Assembly (NCBI RefSeq): GCF_026624755.1
Contig: NZ_JAPMXC010000001.1
Location: forward strand, 682,001 to 746,000
From: Robbsia betulipollinis
Lineage (GTDB): Bacteria > Pseudomonadota > Gammaproteobacteria > Burkholderiales > Burkholderiaceae
Direction: 5' to 3'
DNA length: 64,000 nucleotides
Shown: positions 55,231 through 64,000 of the stretch, one piece after another
How positions within the stretch are numbered: position 1 is the stretch's first letter
Layout: each line of letters begins with the position of its first letter
Made by a program: the position numbers and the translations under genes
Notes under the pieces: model-generated
Databases searched by the model: none
What the model saw: the letters and a program-made list of their open reading frames with translations, nothing else
What the model was told of the DNA's origin: nothing

Positions 55231-56651
55231 CCGCCTCCTCCGGCGCTACCCCTCCTGTCCCCCTCTCGGCGCGCGACCTTGCCCGCGATGTCCGCGATCG
55301 CACATCGCGGGCGACGGAGGGTGTCGCGCGAACGCTGGCCGACATCCGTGCACGCGACGTGCGCTACAACAGCTTCACCCACGTGGGCGAGCAACGCGCC
55401 CGCGCCGAAGCGAGTCGGGTGGATGCGCGTATCGATCAAGGCGACCCGGTGGGTCCGCTGGCCGGCGTGCCGATCGCGGTGAAGAACCTGTTCGACCTGA
55501 CCGGCGTCACGACCCTGGCCGGCGCCCGGTTGCGCGCCGAAGATGCGCCGGCCAGCGCGGATGCCATCCTCGTCAAACGTCTCGTGAACGCCGGCGCGGT
55601 CGTGGTGGGTGCGTTGAACATGGACGAACACGCCTACGGCTTCACGACCGAAAACACGCATTTCGGCGCGTGCCGCAATCCGCACGACCCGGCGCGGATC
55701 GCGGGCGGATCGTCCGGCGGCAGTGCCGCGGCGGTGGCGGCCGGGTTCGTGCCGCTCACGCTTGGCTCGGATACCAATGGCTCGATCCGCGTGCCGGCAT
55801 CGTGTTGCGGTGTCTTCGGCCTCAAGCCGACCTTTGGCAGGCTGCCGAGAACCGGCAGCTTTCCGTTCGTCAACAGCCTGGACCACCTCGGCCCATTCGC
55901 GGCGACGGTCGCCGATCTTGCCCTGGCGTACGATATCCTGCAGGGTCCCGACGCGGCCGACCCGGCCTGCGCGCAGCGCGCGCCCGAGCCGGTGTCGGCG
56001 CGGTTGTCCGACCGCCCGCGCCTCGCGCGGGTGGCAATCCTCGGCGGATATTTCCATAGCTGGGCGAACGAAGCGGCCCGGGCGGCAGTGCAGCGGGCCG
56101 CCGATGGCCTGGGCGCGGTGGAGACGATCGCGCTTCCCGGCGCCGAACAGGCGCGCGCCGCGGCATTCATCATCACCGCGGCCGAAGGCGGTGCGCTGCA
56201 CCGGCAGCGTCTGATCAAGGAATACGATGCGTACGAGCCGCTTTCGCGGGCCCGGCTGGTGGCGGGCAGCCTGGTGCCGGCGAGCTGGGTGATGCAGGCG
56301 CAGCGCGTCCGTCAGCAATTCCGTGAGACCGTGCGGCAGGTATTCGCGAATTACGATCTGCTGCTCGCCGCGGCCACGCCGGTGGCGGCGCCCCGCATCG
56401 GCACCGAGTGGCTCGACATCAACGGCCAGCGGGTGCCGATGCGCGCGACGCTTGGCGTCCTGACGCAGCCGATTTCCTGTATCGGCCTGCCTGTCAGCGT
56501 CGTGCCCGTGTGGTCGGGCATCGGCGTCGATGCGCATTTGCCGATCGGGGTGCAGCTCATCGGCGCGCCCTGGCGCGAAGCCGATTGCCTGGCGGCCGCC
56601 TATGCGCTGGAACAGCGCGGGATCGCGGAATTCCGCCTGGCACCCAGCTGA
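55227..56651 (+). CDS. AtzE/HpxY-family amidohydrolase (amidase signature)
   Basis: Amidase-signature enzyme of 474 residues. The Ser-cisSer-Lys triad is visible: Lys near 86 in GVPIAVKNLFDLTG, the Gly/Ser-rich AGGSSGGSAAAVAAG (about 158-172), and GSDTNGSIRVPASCCGVFGLKPTFGRLP. The fold and partner fit the AtzE family, which includes 1-carboxybiuret hydrolase AtzE and the oxalurate-pathway protein HpxY. Because no cyanuric acid gene is nearby and nucleoside enzymes are, a ureide from purine or pyrimidine breakdown is the more likely substrate; this is inference. Confidence 0.87.
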   Translation: MTASSGATPPVPLSARDLARDVRDRTSRATEGVARTLADIRARDVRYNSFTHVGEQRARAEASRVDARIDQGDPVGPLAGVPIAVKNLFDLTGVTTLAGARLRAEDAPASADAILVKRLVNAGAVVVGALNMDEHAYGFTTENTHFGACRNPHDPARIAGGSSGGSAAAVAAGFVPLTLGSDTNGSIRVPASCCGVFGLKPTFGRLPRTGSFPFVNSLDHLGPFAATVADLALAYDILQGPDAADPACAQRAPEPVSARLSDRPRLARVAILGGYFHSWANEAARAAVQRAADGLGAVETIALPGAEQARAAAFIITAAEGGALHRQRLIKEYDAYEPLSRARLVAGSLVPASWVMQAQRVRQQFRETVRQVFANYDLLLAAATPVAAPRIGTEWLDINGQRVPMRATLGVLTQPISCIGLPVSVVPVWSGIGVDAHLPIGVQLIGAPWREADCLAAAYALEQRGIAEFRLAPS

Positions 56652-56716
56652 CGCCGCGCGCCGGGCCGGGTGGTCAGCCCGGCATCCGGATCGGATCGGC
56701 ATGTCGGTCGTCGTAA

Positions 56717-57133
<417 letters not shown>

Positions 57134-57145
57134 ACGAGAAGGCCG

Positions 57146-58126
57146 ATGAAACGCCACCAGATCATTTACGATACCGACCCGGGCGTCGACGACGCGATGG
57201 CCCTGCTGTTTCTCGCGGCCCACCCCGATGTCGCGTTGCGCGGCGTCACGACGGTCTTCGGCAACGGAACGCTGGCGACGACGACGCGAAACGCGCTTCA
57301 TCTGACGGAACATTTCGCCGCGGGCACGCCGGTGTTCGCCGGTGCGGCCGGACCACTGGCAGGCACGCCACGCCCCCCGGTCTCCTGGATCCACGGCGAC
57401 GATGCGATGGGCGACATCGCCGCCCGCCAACCGCCGTCCCGGCAGGTGGAAACGCGCCCTGCGCATCGTTTCATCATCGATGCGGTACGCGCCGAGCCCG
57501 GCACGATCGCCCTGATTGCCGTCGGGCCACTCACCAATCTCGCGCGGGCATTGCACGAGGCGCCGGATATCGCCGGTTTGGTGAAGGCGGTGTACGTGAT
57601 GGGCGGCGCCTTCGGCTTTCATGGCATGGGCGGCAACGTAACGCCCTGCGCGGAAGCTAATATTCTGTGTGATCCGGACGCCGCCGATCGGGTTTTCGGC
57701 GCCGGCTGGCCGGTGACCCTCATCGGTCTGGACGTGACGCAACGCACGCTGATGATGCAGGAAGACCTGGCGCACCTGCGTGACGCGGCGGGAGCGGCAG
57801 GGCGTTTCATCTGGGACGCGACGCGCATCTACCAGCATTTCCACCAGCGCAGCGCCGGCTTCGCCGGTATCTATGTTCACGATTCCTCGGCGGTGGCCTG
57901 CTGCGTCGCCCCGGAACTCTATACCGTGCGCCGTGGGCCGGTGCGCGTGGTGTGCGAGGGTCTCGCGATCGGGCAGACGATTCAAAAACCGCTGGCCTCG
58001 CCGGTTCCGGCGCCGGCGTGGGACGACCGGCCGCCGCAGGACGTGTGCGTCGATGTCGACGTCGCCGGCTTTCTGGCGCTTTACCGTCGCGTCCTCGTGG
58101 GGAACCGCAGACACGCCGTCGACTGA
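57146..58126 (+). CDS. Nucleoside hydrolase (inosine-uridine preferring type)
   Basis: N-ribohydrolase of 326 residues that splits nucleosides into base and ribose. The calcium motif DTDPGVDDAMALL is at residues 9-21; the conserved IALIAVGPLTNLARAL and VYVMGGAFG regions and the Asn of EANILCDPDAA follow. It lies 12 bp after cdd, so cytidine would be deaminated and then cleaved to uracil plus ribose. Pyrimidine against purine preference cannot be told by eye. Confidence 0.92.
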   Translation: MKRHQIIYDTDPGVDDAMALLFLAAHPDVALRGVTTVFGNGTLATTTRNALHLTEHFAAGTPVFAGAAGPLAGTPRPPVSWIHGDDAMGDIAARQPPSRQVETRPAHRFIIDAVRAEPGTIALIAVGPLTNLARALHEAPDIAGLVKAVYVMGGAFGFHGMGGNVTPCAEANILCDPDAADRVFGAGWPVTLIGLDVTQRTLMMQEDLAHLRDAAGAAGRFIWDATRIYQHFHQRSAGFAGIYVHDSSAVACCVAPELYTVRRGPVRVVCEGLAIGQTIQKPLASPVPAPAWDDRPPQDVCVDVDVAGFLALYRRVLVGNRRHAVD

Positions 58127-58251
58127 CAACGCGGCCGTGCCAAGCAGACCGGAGGGATCCGGTGGAGAATGGAACGATGTCGGCCCGGCGCGATATTCCC
58201 CGCTGCCTCCCTTCCCCTCCCGTCGCTTCTCATCCCACAAAAGGAATCTCG

Positions 58252-59298
58252 ATGACTCACTACAAGGCCCTGCACGATCGCTACACTTCCATGCCCTATC
58301 GTCGCGTCGGTAAAAGCGGACTGGTATTGCCGGCGCTTTCGCTGGGGCTGTGGCACAACTTCGGCGACAGCACCTCCATCGAGACGCAACGCTCCCTGCT
58401 GCGCACGGCCTTCGACCTGGGCATCAATCATTTCGATCTCGCCAACAACTACGGCCCGCCGTACGGCAGCGCCGAAACCAATTTCGGGCGCCTGCTGCGC
58501 GAGGATTTCAAGCCGTACCGCGATGAACTGATCATTTCCAGCAAGGCCGGCTGGGATATGTGGCCGGGACCGTACGGCAAGGGCGGCGGCTCCCGCAAAT
58601 ACGTGCTGGCCAGCCTGGACCAGAGCTTGCAGCGCCTGGGACTGGACTATGTGGATATCTTCTATTCCCATCGCTTCGACGCCCATACGCCCCTGGAAGA
58701 GACAGCGGGCGCGCTGGCCAGCGCGGTGCAGCAAGGCAAGGCGCTCTACATCGGCATCTCCTCCTATTCCGCCGGCAAGACGCGGGAAATGGCCGCGCTG
58801 CTGCGCGAATGGAAAGTGCCGCTGCTGATTCATCAGCCATCCTACAATATGCTCAACCGCTGGATCGAGAAGGATCTGCTGGACGCGACCGAGGAAGTGG
58901 GCGCGGGCGTGATCGCCTTCACGCCGCTGGCGCAGGGTCTGCTGACCGGAAAATACCTGCAGGGCGTGCCCGACGACGCCCGCGTCAACCGGCCGGGCGG
59001 CGGCTCGCTGCGGCCCGGACATTTGTCCGACGAAAACATTGCGCGGGCTCGCGCGTTGAACGACATCGCCCGCCAGCGCGGCCAGAGTCTCGCGCAACTG
59101 GCGCTTGCATGGACGCTGCGCGACCCGCGCGTGACCTCGGCGCTGATCGGGGCGAGCCGTCCGGAGCAAATCCAGGAGAATGTGGGCGCATTGCGCAATC
59201 TCGCGTTCACCGAGCAGGAATTGACGGCCATCGACCAATACGCGGTTGAAGGCGGCATCAATCTCTGGGAAAAACCGTCGAGCGATCACGCGATCTGA
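58252..59298 (+). CDS. Aldo-keto reductase, YghZ/MgrA-like (L-glyceraldehyde 3-phosphate reductase)
   Basis: Reductase of 348 residues similar in length to E. coli YghZ (346). MPYRRVGKSGLVLPALSLGLWHNFGD, then HFDLANNYGPPYGSAETNFG with the catalytic Asp and Tyr, GLDYVDIFYSHRFD with the His, and TSALIGASRPEQIQENV complete the AKR14 pattern. AAGGAATCTCG precedes the ATG. Detoxification of aldehydes is the family role. Confidence 0.9.
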   Translation: MTHYKALHDRYTSMPYRRVGKSGLVLPALSLGLWHNFGDSTSIETQRSLLRTAFDLGINHFDLANNYGPPYGSAETNFGRLLREDFKPYRDELIISSKAGWDMWPGPYGKGGGSRKYVLASLDQSLQRLGLDYVDIFYSHRFDAHTPLEETAGALASAVQQGKALYIGISSYSAGKTREMAALLREWKVPLLIHQPSYNMLNRWIEKDLLDATEEVGAGVIAFTPLAQGLLTGKYLQGVPDDARVNRPGGGSLRPGHLSDENIARARALNDIARQRGQSLAQLALAWTLRDPRVTSALIGASRPEQIQENVGALRNLAFTEQELTAIDQYAVEGGINLWEKPSSDHAI

Positions 59299-59301
59299 AC
59301 G

Positions 59302-60312
59302 CTAGGCGCACGAGGGCGCGGCCGCGCCGGCATGCGTGGCAAACCGCTTGCGATATTCCGCCGGGCTGACGCCCACGATCCGGCGGAAATGGTGGCGCAT
59401 CGTCGTCCCCGTGCCGAGTCCGGTGTGCGACGCGATCAGGTCCACCGGCAACGCGGTGCTCTCCAGCAGTTCCCGCGCGCGGTCCACGCGGGCGCGGCAC
59501 ACCCAGTCGGCCGGCGTGACGCCCGTCGCCGCACGAAAGCGCCGCATGAAGGTCCGTTCGCTCATGGCCGCCAGCGCCGCCAGTTCCGCGATCCGGAACG
59601 GCGCGTCGAGCCGGGCGCGCATGGTCTCGAGCAGCGGCGACAGCGAGCCCTTCTGGCGCGGCGCGACGGGCGCGTCGATGAACTGCGCCTGGCCGCCGCT
59701 GCGGTGCGGCGCGATGACCAGACGGCGCGCGACATGGTTGGCGATGGCGGCCCCGTAATCGCGCCGCACCATATGCAGATACAGGTCGAGCCCCGCGGCG
59801 CTGCCCGCCGACGTCAGGATCTGCCCCTCGTCCACATAGAGCACATCGGGATCCACCCGTATTCGGGGATACGCGCGTTGCAGCGCCTCGGCGTAGCACC
59901 AGTGCGTCGTCGCCTGCCTGCCGTCGAGCAGGCCCGTGGCGGCGAGCACGAAGGATCCCGAACAGATCGACAACAGTCGCGCGCCGCGGGCATGCGCCGC
60001 GCGCAGCGTGGCGACGAGCGCGGGCGGTACCGGGCAGTCGCTCGCCCGCCATCCCGGAATGACGATCGTGCCCGCGCGGTCCAGCAGGTCGAGGCCGCCG
60101 TCCACCTCCATGCTCATGCCGTATTGTCCCGAAATGCACCGTCCGTCCAGCGAGCAGCTGGCGAAGCGGTACCAGTCGGGCCCGAGTTCGGGCCGCGGCA
60201 GACCGAAGATCTCCGCCGCGCAGGAGAACTCGAACGCGCACAGCCCGTCGTAGACCAGCGCGACCACGGTGCGATTGAAGTCCTTCGGCGGCTTCGCGAC
60301 GTTTGGCATCAT
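59302..60312 (-). CDS. GlxA-family transcriptional regulator (DJ-1/PfpI plus AraC)
   Basis: Regulator of 336 residues. The N-terminal amidotransferase-like DJ-1 domain (about 15-205) has ICSGSFVLAATGLLDGRQATTHW, with the Cys as in GlxA. The AraC domain (about 225-325) has PFRIAELAALAAMSERTFMRRFRAATGVTPADW and LGTGTTMRHHFRRIVGVSPAEYRKRF. It lies 3 bp from the convergent aldo-keto reductase stop and is divergent from the rhodanese/GST operon, which it may regulate. Adjacent ATGs at 60312 and 60309 are both possible. Confidence 0.9.
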   Translation of the reverse strand: MMPNVAKPPKDFNRTVVALVYDGLCAFEFSCAAEIFGLPRPELGPDWYRFASCSLDGRCISGQYGMSMEVDGGLDLLDRAGTIVIPGWRASDCPVPPALVATLRAAHARGARLLSICSGSFVLAATGLLDGRQATTHWCYAEALQRAYPRIRVDPDVLYVDEGQILTSAGSAAGLDLYLHMVRRDYGAAIANHVARRLVIAPHRSGGQAQFIDAPVAPRQKGSLSPLLETMRARLDAPFRIAELAALAAMSERTFMRRFRAATGVTPADWVCRARVDRARELLESTALPVDLIASHTGLGTGTTMRHHFRRIVGVSPAEYRKRFATHAGAAAPSCA

Positions 60313-60398
60313 TTGATCGGTAAATGGCAATACCGCCAATTGTGCAGCAGCGCTACGCCGGGAACAATACGTCTCACCGATCAGCCCGGAGCCTCACC

Positions 60399-60890
60399 AT
60401 GTCCGACCCCCTCCTTCAGCCTGTTTCCCTTTCCGCTTCCTGTCCTGTCCTGGATTCTGTCCCGGATTTTGCGCCCCGCCCCGCTCCCAACGCCGTCACG
60501 CTGGTTCCCGCGGCGCCGAGCGACGTCGCGATCCGCCATTTCGAGACCACGCTGCAATTCGAGACCGACTGCTGGGACGTCCACGAGGCGCTGCGCGCGG
60601 ACGATCCCGGTTTCGTGCTGCTCGACGTGCGCAGCGCGGCGCTGTTCGAGAGCGGCCACGTGCCCGGCGCCGTCCACCTGCCGCAAGGCAAGATCGTCGC
60701 ATCGCGGCTGCGGAACCATGCCCCCGACACCCTGTTCGTCACCTACTGCGCCGGGCCGCATTGCAACGGCGCCGCGCGCGCCGCCGCGAAGCTCGCCCGC
60801 CTGGGGTTTCCCGTCAAGATCATGGCCGGCGGCATCACCGGCTGGCACGACGAAGGTTTTGCAATGAACGTTTCCGGAGAAGTTCGATGA
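60399..60890 (+). CDS. Rhodanese-like sulfurtransferase
   Basis: Single rhodanese domain of 163 residues with an N-terminal low-complexity part (about 1-45). The active-site loop is FVTYCAGPHCNGAARAAAKLARLGF with the catalytic Cys in YCAGPHCN, and FVLLDVRSAALFESGHVPGAVHLP is the CH2A-like motif. The stop overlaps the glutathione transferase start (ATGA). Such pairs are common around GlxA-type regulators, whose gene is divergent here. Confidence 0.88.
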   Translation: MSDPLLQPVSLSASCPVLDSVPDFAPRPAPNAVTLVPAAPSDVAIRHFETTLQFETDCWDVHEALRADDPGFVLLDVRSAALFESGHVPGAVHLPQGKIVASRLRNHAPDTLFVTYCAGPHCNGAARAAAKLARLGFPVKIMAGGITGWHDEGFAMNVSGEVR

Positions 60891-61531
60891 ACTATGTGCT
60901 GTATTACTCCCCCGGCGCCGCGAGCATGGCGGTGCACTGGATGCTGATCGAACTCGGCGTACCGTTCGAAGCGCGGCTGATCGACATCGATACCGGCGCG
61001 CAGAAAACCGACGACTATCGGCGCCTGAATCCCGCCGGCCGGGTACCGACGCTGGTCGTTGACGGCGTACCGCATGGCGAATCCGCCGCCCTGCTGATGC
61101 TGCTCGCCGAGCGTCATCCCGACGCGGCGCTGGCCCCCGCGCCCGGCACGCCGCAGCGCGCCGAATGGCTGGAAACCATGGTGTATCTGGCCAACACCTT
61201 CCTGCCCGCGATGCGCGACTGGTTCTATGCCGATACCGATGGCGATCCCGCCGACGCGCACGCCGTCAGGGCGCTCGCCCGCCGGCGCATCGAAGGCGCG
61301 CTGGACCGGCTCGACAGCCGTCTTGCCGACGGGCGCCGCTACCTTGTCGGCGACGCGCTCGGGACGGCCGATTTTCTCGCCGTGGTACTGATGCGCTGGA
61401 CGCGCAACATGCCGCGTCCGGCCACCACCTGGCCGCATTTATCGCTGTATATCAACCGGATGCGACGCCGGCCCTCGTTCATCGAACTGAATGTACGGGA
61501 AGGGCTGGTCGACTGGCAGAGCGCGCCCTAG
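60887..61531 (+). CDS. Glutathione S-transferase
   Basis: Cytosolic transferase of 214 residues. The thioredoxin-like N-terminal half has YYSPGAASMAVHWMLIELGVPFEARLIDID, with the active-site Ser region, and RVPTLVVDG with the cis-Pro, then HGESAALLMLLAERHP. The C-terminal half is all-helical. It is translationally coupled to the rhodanese gene. Confidence 0.9.
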   Translation: MNYVLYYSPGAASMAVHWMLIELGVPFEARLIDIDTGAQKTDDYRRLNPAGRVPTLVVDGVPHGESAALLMLLAERHPDAALAPAPGTPQRAEWLETMVYLANTFLPAMRDWFYADTDGDPADAHAVRALARRRIEGALDRLDSRLADGRRYLVGDALGTADFLAVVLMRWTRNMPRPATTWPHLSLYINRMRRRPSFIELNVREGLVDWQSAP

Positions 61532-61569
61532 CAAGCGCGCCGGAACTTCACACCCCGTACGCGCCGCGG

Positions 61570-62040
61570 TCATACCGCAATGCGCGCGCGCATGTGAACA
61601 TGCGGCAGCGCAATGCCGCTCGGGTGCGCGTAGAGGTCCTCGCGCTCCTCGCCGAATCCCGCAGCCCGGTAGAATCCGACGGCGTTCAGGGCGGCGCATA
61701 CGGTCAATTCGTCGATCTGCCGGCGACGCGCCAGCGCAAAGAGCGCCTGGATCAGCCGCTTGCCCACCCCTTCGCCGATATGGGCTGGGTCGACGAATAC
61801 TGCATCGATTTCCCGGGCCGGCGCGTCGAGAGCGGCGTACCCCACCAATTTCTCGCCGTCCTCGGCGACGGCCACCGTGCGATCCGCCAGAAAGCGGGAA
61901 TAGGCAGCCGGCGGCGGCGAGGCTGCCCAGATGCTGACGTCCGACGCCGGATAATGCGTCGCGCAAACGATGCCGACCGCCCGGCTCCGCAAGGCCCACA
62001 GCGTCGCGATATCGAAATCCGCAGGGAAGGTAATGTGCAT
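61570..62040 (-). CDS. GNAT-family N-acetyltransferase
   Basis: Acetyl-CoA-dependent acetyltransferase of 156 residues. Motif A is AVFVDPAHIGEGVGKRLIQAL, a variant of the R/Q-x-x-G-x-G/A loop, and NAVGFYRAAGFGEE is motif B. The gene is convergent with the GST gene. Target unknown. Confidence 0.88.
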   Translation of the reverse strand: MHITFPADFDIATLWALRSRAVGIVCATHYPASDVSIWAASPPPAAYSRFLADRTVAVAEDGEKLVGYAALDAPAREIDAVFVDPAHIGEGVGKRLIQALFALARRRQIDELTVCAALNAVGFYRAAGFGEEREDLYAHPSGIALPHVHMRARIAV

Positions 62041-62131
62041 CGAACCCTCATGTTGTAGGGTGCGATGCTAGCGCACCTCTAGCACAATGTCAGACTTCGG
62101 ACACCACGTATCCCAATTCAAGGAGAGCGAC

Positions 62132-62599
62132 ATGGCGCACGGCGAGCACACCTACGACGTCTCGGTGCAATGGACCGGCAACCAGGGCAGCGGGACGTCG
62201 GGCTATAGTCATTACGGACGCGACCATGTGATCCGCGCGGCGGGCAAGCCCGATGTGCCGGGTTCGTCGGACCCCGTGTTTCGCGGAGACGCCGGACGGT
62301 GGAATCCCGAGGAACTCCTCGTCGCGGCGGCGGCGGCGTGTCACAAGCTCTGGTACCTGCACCTGTGCGCGGAGGCGGGCATCGTGGTGCTGGCTTACGT
62401 CGATCATGCCATCGGCACGATGGTCGAGGGCCCGCAATCGGGCGCGTTCGCGGGCATCACCCTGCGCCCGCAGGTGACGCTGCGCGTCGGGGACGACCGC
62501 GATCTGGCAGAGCGTCTGCATCATGTGGCGCATGAGAAATGCTACATCGCCAACTCGGTCAATTTCCCGATCGTCTGCGAGCCGACCAGCACGTTCTAG
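62132..62599 (+). CDS. OsmC-family protein
   Basis: Peroxiredoxin-like protein of 155 residues that reduces organic hydroperoxides in related OsmC/Ohr proteins. The two peroxidatic-type Cys are visible in VAAAAACHKLWYLHLCAEAG and HEKCYIANSVNFPI. The conserved Glu in WNPEELLVAA is present. AAGGAG lies seven bases before the chosen ATG, which excludes the upstream in-frame extension. Confidence 0.9.
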   Translation: MAHGEHTYDVSVQWTGNQGSGTSGYSHYGRDHVIRAAGKPDVPGSSDPVFRGDAGRWNPEELLVAAAAACHKLWYLHLCAEAGIVVLAYVDHAIGTMVEGPQSGAFAGITLRPQVTLRVGDDRDLAERLHHVAHEKCYIANSVNFPIVCEPTSTF

Positions 62600-62757
62600 A
62601 CGACCGGCCGTCACGATAAAGAACCGGGATTTCTGCGACATTTCGCCGCTTAAATACTGGCATGAAAATGCCGTTACCGATGGCACCCCTGCGGAGTGCC
62701 CCAGCCGGGCATCTCACGCAGCCTGTCGTCGTATGCCCCATCATCTTTTATCGCTAC

Positions 62758-64000
62758 ATGAGCTTATCCATCAAAGGACGTGTCGGACTGATTTCCGGTT
62801 TACTCGCCGCCGCGCTGGTGGCGGTGGGTGGCATCGGACTGTACGGATTGAGTCAGTCCAACGCGGCCCTGCAAAATACATTCAACAATCAGATGCCGGC
62901 GGTACGCGAGATCGGCGATGTCTCGTTATTCACCACGCGCGAGCGTCTGACCGCGCGCAACGCGCTCGATCGGATCGGCACCAACCTCGCCGAACCGTCG
63001 ATCGCCAAGGCCCTCGCACTGCGCGAGAAAGCCGACACGGCATGGCAGCAATACATGAGCATCCGGAAATCGCCTCAATCAAAGGCGCTCGCGGACGCGA
63101 CGCAAACAAAGCGGCTGGCGGTCCAGCAGATACTCGACCAGATCTACACGGCGATGCGCGCGCAGGACCGCGCGCGCGCCGCCCAGCTCACCGACACGAC
63201 GCTGCAGCCCGCGTTCGAGGAGATGATCGGCGCCAACAACGCGCTGCAGGACTTCCTGAGAATCAAGGCCGAGAAGGGTTATCGGGACGCCATGTCCACG
63301 TTCGACATGGTGTCCATTTTCAGCATTCTGGCGCTGCTGGCGGGCATCGCCCTCGCCCTCTATTCGTGGATTTCGCTGCGGCGCGCGATCGGCCTGCCCC
63401 TGCAAGCCGCATTGGGGCATTTCGACGCCATCGCATCCGGCGATCTGCGCACGCGCATCGTGGCCTTCAGGAACGACGAAATGGGCGAGCTGATGCAGGG
63501 TCTCGAAAAAATGCAGGCGAGCCTGATCGGCACGGTCGCGTCCGTTCGTAGCGGCGGCGAATCGATCGCGACCGCCAGCCAGGAAATTGCCGCCGGCAAC
63601 AACGACCTGGCCTCGCGCACCGAGGAACAGGCAGCGTCCCTGCAGCAGACCGCCGCGAGCATGGCGGAACTGACCGGCACGGTCAAACAGAACGCCGACA
63701 ACGCGCGTCAGGCGAGCGGCCTCGCCGATGCGGCGCATGACGTCGCGCGGCAAGGCAGCGAGATCGTGGGGCAGGTGGTCGAGACGATGGCGGGCATCGA
63801 CGAAAGCTCCGGCAAGATCGCGGACATCATCGGCATCATCGAGGGCATCGCTTTCCAGACCAATATCCTGGCGCTGAACGCGGCGGTGGAAGCCGCCCGC
63901 GCAGGCGAGCAGGGACGCGGTTTCGCGGTGGTGGCGGGGGAAGTACGCTCGCTGGCGCAACGCTCTTCCGCGGCCGCGAAGGAGATCAAGGGACTGATCG
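62758..64000 (+). CDS. Methyl-accepting chemotaxis protein (partial, C-terminus outside window)
   Basis: Membrane chemoreceptor, 414 residues visible. TM1 is about 8-30 ([23 protein letters not shown]), followed by a four-helix-bundle-type periplasmic sensor, TM2 about 184-206, and HAMP about 207-258. The cytoplasmic signalling part starts with [38 protein letters not shown], the Tar/Tsr-like methylation region, and reaches the highly conserved tip [52 protein letters not shown]. The rest lies beyond the right edge. Confidence 0.95.
   Translation, partial: MSLSIKGRVGLISGLLAAALVAVGGIGLYGLSQSNAALQNTFNNQMPAVREIGDVSLFTTRERLTARNALDRIGTNLAEPSIAKALALREKADTAWQQYMSIRKSPQSKALADATQTKRLAVQQILDQIYTAMRAQDRARAAQLTDTTLQPAFEEMIGANNALQDFLRIKAEKGYRDAMSTFDMVSIFSILALLAGIALALYSWISLRRAIGLPLQAALGHFDAIASGDLRTRIVAFRNDEMGELMQGLEKMQASLIGTVASVRSGGESIATASQEIAAGNNDLASRTEEQAASLQQTAASMAELTGTVKQNADNARQASGLADAAHDVARQGSEIVGQVVETMAGIDESSGKIADIIGIIEGIAFQTNILALNAAVEAARAGEQGRGFAVVAGEVRSLAQRSSAAAKEIKGLI

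Overview
The window is GC-rich, densely packed DNA from a beta-proteobacterium of the Burkholderiaceae (Burkholderia sensu lato type). The evidence is a multi-replicon RepA/ParA/ParB module typical of Burkholderia secondary chromosomes, a Burkholderia-type porin, a LigD with the phosphoesterase-ligase-polymerase order, and many LysR, TetR and AraC regulators beside small catabolic operons. I cannot name the species. No rRNA, tRNA, CRISPR array or complete insertion sequence was recognised.

Left arm (1-44.6 kb). From the left: a fatty-acid transporter/amidohydrolase pair; an aldo-keto reductase; a second-class UvrA; a bacteriophytochrome kinase with its response regulator; an MFS carrier; an SDR; a GAF-PAS-GGDEF-EAL protein; a TauE/SafE carrier; a bacterial FAN1 nuclease; a Tat-exported esterase; a LysR/LysE pair; a Rieske oxygenase with its reductase and a LysR regulator; a catalase-like peroxidase with cytochrome b561; a hybrid histidine kinase; GlcG plus malate synthase G; an SDR; a PYP-like PAS protein translationally coupled to a diguanylate cyclase; catalase; an M20 hydrolase with a SET-type MFS carrier; a hydratase with a lipoprotein phosphatase; TetR and DNA ligase D; a porin; a phosphodiesterase; and GTP cyclohydrolase I.

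Replication and partition region (about 43.3-53.2 kb). repA (46.1-47.4 kb) converges on a parA-parB operon (49.2-47.4 kb). Upstream of repA lies a roughly 1.2-kb field of iteron-like repeats of the form GGTGAACGTCCATGGT. Their orientation changes near 45.1 kb, and stray copies lie beyond folE and in the start of the phosphodiesterase gene. Three copies of the palindrome CTTTCTACGTAGAAAG lie upstream of parA and are likely parS sites. The last copy is the centre of a perfect 36-bp palindrome followed by a very AT-rich stretch. A degenerate tyrosine-recombinase-like gene and a pair of inverted DnaA-box-like sites follow. The region looks like the origin of a second chromosome, chromid or megaplasmid.

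Right arm (53.7-64 kb). A nucleoside/ureide catabolic cluster comes first: an allantoate-amidohydrolase-family enzyme, an AtzG/HpxX-like small subunit, an AtzE/HpxY-like amidase, cytidine deaminase and a nucleoside hydrolase. It is followed by an aldo-keto reductase, a GlxA/AraC regulator, rhodanese plus glutathione transferase, a GNAT acetyltransferase, an OsmC protein and a chemoreceptor that runs off the window.

Recurring themes are light and second-messenger signalling (bacteriophytochrome, PYP-like protein, GGDEF and EAL proteins) and short in-frame tandem repeats in the linkers of otherwise conserved enzymes.
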